Shown here piece by piece: positions 8,383-10,525 of a stretch of 10,525 nt of DNA (the first letter of the stretch is position 1; each line of letters starts with the position of its first letter). Origin of the DNA: Nanobdellota archaeon (lineage in GTDB: Bacteria; Patescibacteriota; Minisyncoccia; UBA6257; GWB1-50-10); the NCBI GenBank assembly GCA_030695805.1, contig JAUYPG010000045.1, forward strand, positions 1-10,525. The letters are read 5' to 3'. Below the pieces are notes generated by a model, which was given only the letters and a program-made list of their open reading frames with translations, was not told where the DNA came from and made no database searches. Position numbers and translations under genes: made by a program.

Positions 8383-8395
8383 CCAGTCCGAGTAT

Positions 8396-8436
8396 CACAA
8401 AAGCGGCATCCGCCAACTGGCGGAGCCGCTTTTGTG
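8396..8436. terminator. bidirectional intrinsic terminator-like hairpin
   Basis: A 12-bp perfect outer stem CACAAAAGCGGC/GCCGCTTTTGTG encloses an inner stem TCCGCCA/TGGCGGA. AAAA at the 5' base and TTTT at the 3' base make it terminator-like on both strands. It probably ends the transcript from the 16S side just before the response regulator promoter. Confidence 0.65.
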
Positions 8437-8499
8437 CACATAAGAGCTTTTTTGTCATCCCAAGAAACTGCCTCTCGAAGACAGCGCGCGGAACTCACG

Positions 8500-8674
8500 C
8501 GACAAAATATTTAAATATTTCAATATTTAAATATCCTTCGTATGCTTCCGCACACGCCCGAAGAAAGACAGGACCGAAACACATAGGACTCCTCGGTCAA
8601 TATCCACAGTTTGTTCCCGAAGGAACACTACACACAAAAAATATTTAAATATTGAAATATTTAAATGTTTGTCG
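8500..8674. repeat. 34-35-bp inverted repeats enclosing about 106 bp of hairpin-rich sequence
   Basis: The left repeat (8500-8534) reads CGACAAAATATTTAAAT and continues with a run of ATTT/AAAT words. The right repeat (8641-8674) is its reverse complement with a 1-nt indel and one further difference. Each repeat is itself nearly palindromic. Between them, on the minus strand, are GTTCC-TTCG-GGAAC (about 8613-8626), a GACCGA..TCGGTC stem (about 8571-8598), and GTGTGC-GGAA-GCATAC (about 8540-8555) inside CTTC..GAAG. Stable UUCG and GNRA loops suggest the transcript is structured. It begins about 14 nt after the 16S 3' end. It may be a 16S trailer or RNase III site, a small RNA, or a miniature mobile element. 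Confidence 0.55.
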
Positions 8675-8853
8675 TGTTATGTAGTCGAAAAAAATTGATC
8701 CACGCACAGCTTCCGCTACGCGTGCCTTGTTACGACTTATGCCATGTCACCGAACTTACCCTAATCCCGCTAAGCGGGACTTCAGGCATTCCCGGCTCCC
8801 TTGCATTGACGGGCGGTGAGTACAGGACTCGATAACGTATTCACCGCGGCGTT

Positions 8854-8887
<34 letters not shown>

Positions 8888-9236
8888 GAGTCGGGTTTCA
8901 GACTCCAATCCGAACTGGGGCACGTTTTAAGGGATTAGCTCCGCCTCGCGGCTTGGCAACCCTCTGTGCGTACCATTGTAGCATGTGTGTCGCCCAGGGC
9001 ATCAAAGGGCCATGCTGATTTGACGTCATCCTCACCTTCCTCCACGTATAACGTGGCAGTCTCCTGTGACACGTATAACACAGGATAAGGGTTGCGCATG
9101 TTACCCCATTTAAGGGAGCGCCTCACGGCACATGCTGACGGCAACCATGCAGCACCTGTCCCGATGTCAGTAATGAAAACTTCCTTTCGGAAGCGGTCAT
9201 CGGGGCTTCAAGCCCTGGTGAGGTGCCTCGCTTACT

Positions 9237-9270
<34 letters not shown>

Positions 9271-9409
9271 AGTCCCCGTCTATTCCTTTGAGTTTTAAGC
9301 TTGCGCTCGTACTTCCCAGGCGGCAGACTTAACGCGTTAGCTTCGCCACTCCGAGGGTCGATACTCGAAACGGCCAGTCTGCATCGTTTACGGCGTGGAC
9401 TACTGGGGT

Positions 9410-10495
9410 TGATTTTGTTACTGATTACTATCGTTAAGTAAACGGCGACAACATTTCTGTTTCGCTCTCCGTGTTACCACGGAGTCCGGACTATATCTTT
9501 ATCTGTAACAGTTCCACCGAGCTTTTTTCCTCTCATATTCCACCATAATAACTTGACGGGGGAAACGGCTCAAATGAACTATTTCAGATATCCAGCGTTG
9601 TTGAAATTGAGAATCTTTATAGAGAAGGATGACCTTACGCAACATGCTTTGGACCGGTATATGGGGTAAAATGATACGGAGAAATTTTTTAAGCTCCTCC
9701 TGCGATCGTATCCATATCCGCCAGTACTGCGCTTGCGTCCCACCGCGTTTGCGGCCTACCGGAGCAACGACAGTGCGCACGTTCCAGACTACCTCAAGAT
9801 AACGAGCAAGTAATTTGACTGATGCCTTATCAAAGCCATCAGTACAAAACACTCCCTTTCTGCTCCCGCCCCCTATAAGCGAGCCATCATCGCACCACCA
9901 CACGGCGAGCGACAACGACGTCATCTGATTAAGCCACTTGCGACTAATACGCAACTTATTGTTTTTGTGCGTAAGCCGATACAGTTCAGTCAGTGCCGGC
10001 AATCGTTTGCTGGAAAAGCGCCACTTTCTGCTTTTACTGTACCCATCGGCTTTTTGCACACTCACGCTCTTCTCTCCCGCTATCTCTCGAAGCGTCTCTG
10101 CTTTCCATAAGAGATAGTCTTTTTGCGTTTCCGAATGACGAACTTGAAAGCCGGCATTCGCGTACGCGACATTTATTTTAAGCGAGCCATCACCGAGAAT
10201 TGTTCCCAGAATAACGGCTTTCGCTTGATCCGACAAAGGCACATATTTTGTATCTCGTTGCATTGGTATATTTAATTACAACAAAGGAATGCGCCAACTA
10301 TCTTGTCTCAACTTCATAGTCTCTACGGGGTACCAGGCTGAAATGAAAAACCAGACCGGTACTTCCCTCGGGATTGTCCAAACGAGACCAGTATCCCATA
10401 ATGTTTGGAGTTTCCCCGATACAGCTGGATGCTCATCACTCCGTTGCCGAAGTGAGGGACACCTTTGCCACTATTATAATGCGGTGGCGGGATTT
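9410..10495 (-). ncRNA. group I intron in 16S rRNA (around E. coli position 793/794)
   Basis: The insertion lies between exon ..GGGATTAGAT and ACCCCAGTAG.., with one A assignable to either side. On the minus strand: P2 CACTTCG-GCAA-CGGAGTG (10437-10454); P element CGGGGAAACTCC (10407-10418); Q CAATCCCGAGG (10366-10376); R GTAGAGACTATGAAG (10312-10326); S AAGATATAGTCC (9488-9499). Pairings seen are P4 TCGGG/CCCGA, P5 CCAAAC/GTTTGG, P7 GACTAT (10316-10321)/ATAGTC (9489-9494), P3 CAGCT/AGTTG, P8 ATAGTT/AACTGT, and P9 CTCCGTG-GTAA-CACGGAG (9467-9484). The endonuclease ORF occupies L8. The terminal G (omega G) expected at the 3' end is not seen at the homology-defined junction, so exact splice sites are uncertain. 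Confidence 0.88.
9499..10263 (-). CDS. LAGLIDADG homing endonuclease encoded in the 16S intron
   Basis: A 254-aa protein with two LAGLIDADG motifs: AVILGTILGDGSL (16-28; catalytic Asp about 25) and LSLAVWWCDDGSL (117-129; Asp 125/126), each followed by a beta-rich DNA-binding half. It is a single-chain, pseudo-symmetric enzyme of the LAGLIDADG_2 type. The expected role is to cut intron-less 16S genes near the insertion site and copy the intron by homing; some relatives also act as maturases. The ATG at 10263 has no SD, and the ORF lies within the P8 loop of the group I intron. Its TAA stop (9501-9499) shares a base with the S element and its last codons form the P8 strand, so protein and ribozyme constrain each other. 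The frame is intact and both motifs are complete, so it may be active. Confidence 0.93.
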   Translation of the reverse strand: MQRDTKYVPLSDQAKAVILGTILGDGSLKINVAYANAGFQVRHSETQKDYLLWKAETLREIAGEKSVSVQKADGYSKSRKWRFSSKRLPALTELYRLTHKNNKLRISRKWLNQMTSLSLAVWWCDDGSLIGGGSRKGVFCTDGFDKASVKLLARYLEVVWNVRTVVAPVGRKRGGTQAQYWRIWIRSQEELKKFLRIILPHIPVQSMLRKVILLYKDSQFQQRWISEIVHLSRFPRQVIMVEYERKKARWNCYR

Positions 10496-10525
10496 ATCTA
10501 ATCCCATTCGCTACCCACGCTTTCG

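Noticed and set aside
7941..8498. Longer response regulator starting at 8498
   Set aside because: The extra 44 residues run through the terminator hairpin and promoter, have no receiver homology, and the 8366 ATG has an excellent -10 box at leaderless spacing.
8034..8648. 204-aa + strand frame opposite the response regulator
   Set aside because: Runs through the antisense of a clear receiver domain, a terminator hairpin and inverted repeats.
9410..10495. Group II intron or archaeal bulge-helix-bulge intron
   Set aside because: No domain V hairpin or reverse transcriptase, and clear P-Q-R-S group I core strings are present.

Overview
The window comes from a small-genome bacterium of the Candidate Phyla Radiation (Patescibacteria), probably a Parcubacteria-type lineage. 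This is inferred from four things: a divergent, shortened 16S rRNA gene interrupted by a homing-endonuclease intron; type IV pilus genes in the style of this group; moderately GC-rich genes separated by very AT-rich, repeat-filled spacers; and almost no Shine-Dalgarno (SD) sequences. Every gene I accept lies on the minus strand, so transcription runs from the right end of the window to the left.

Right end (about 10525 to 8688): the last 30 nt of a 5' exon and the whole 3' exon of a 16S rRNA gene. They are separated by an insertion of about 1.09 kb that shows the P, Q, R and S core elements of a group I self-splicing intron. A two-motif LAGLIDADG homing endonuclease ORF lies in the peripheral P8 loop. 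The 16S 3' tail has no CCUCC anti-Shine-Dalgarno; a T-run follows the conserved GGAUCA. No tRNA, 23S or 5S gene follows, so the 16S appears unlinked. Immediately downstream is an element of about 175 bp: 34-35-bp inverted repeats enclosing about 106 bp of hairpin-rich sequence.

Middle and left (8366 to 151): a single-domain response regulator, a type IV pilin, a small polytopic membrane protein, the assembly ATPase PilB, the platform protein PilC, two pilin-like proteins that carry LamG (concanavalin A-like) domains, and a conserved-looking hypothetical protein. PilB powers pilus extension on the PilC platform, the pilin forms the fibre, and the LamG pseudopilins are good candidates for tip or minor pilins that bind surface glycans or proteins. 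This would suit an episymbiont that attaches to host cells or takes up DNA. No prepilin peptidase or PilT lies in the window.

Expression signals are unusual. Three genes have a perfect TATAAT box only 7-8 nt before the ATG, which predicts leaderless mRNAs. Several others have no SD-like sequence. Together with the missing anti-SD this suggests initiation that does not use SD pairing. The spacers contain three further repeat classes: AT-rich inverted repeats, GC-rich double-hairpin elements (one flanked by perfect 10-bp direct repeats), and a heptamer tandem repeat in front of the TTG start of pilC.
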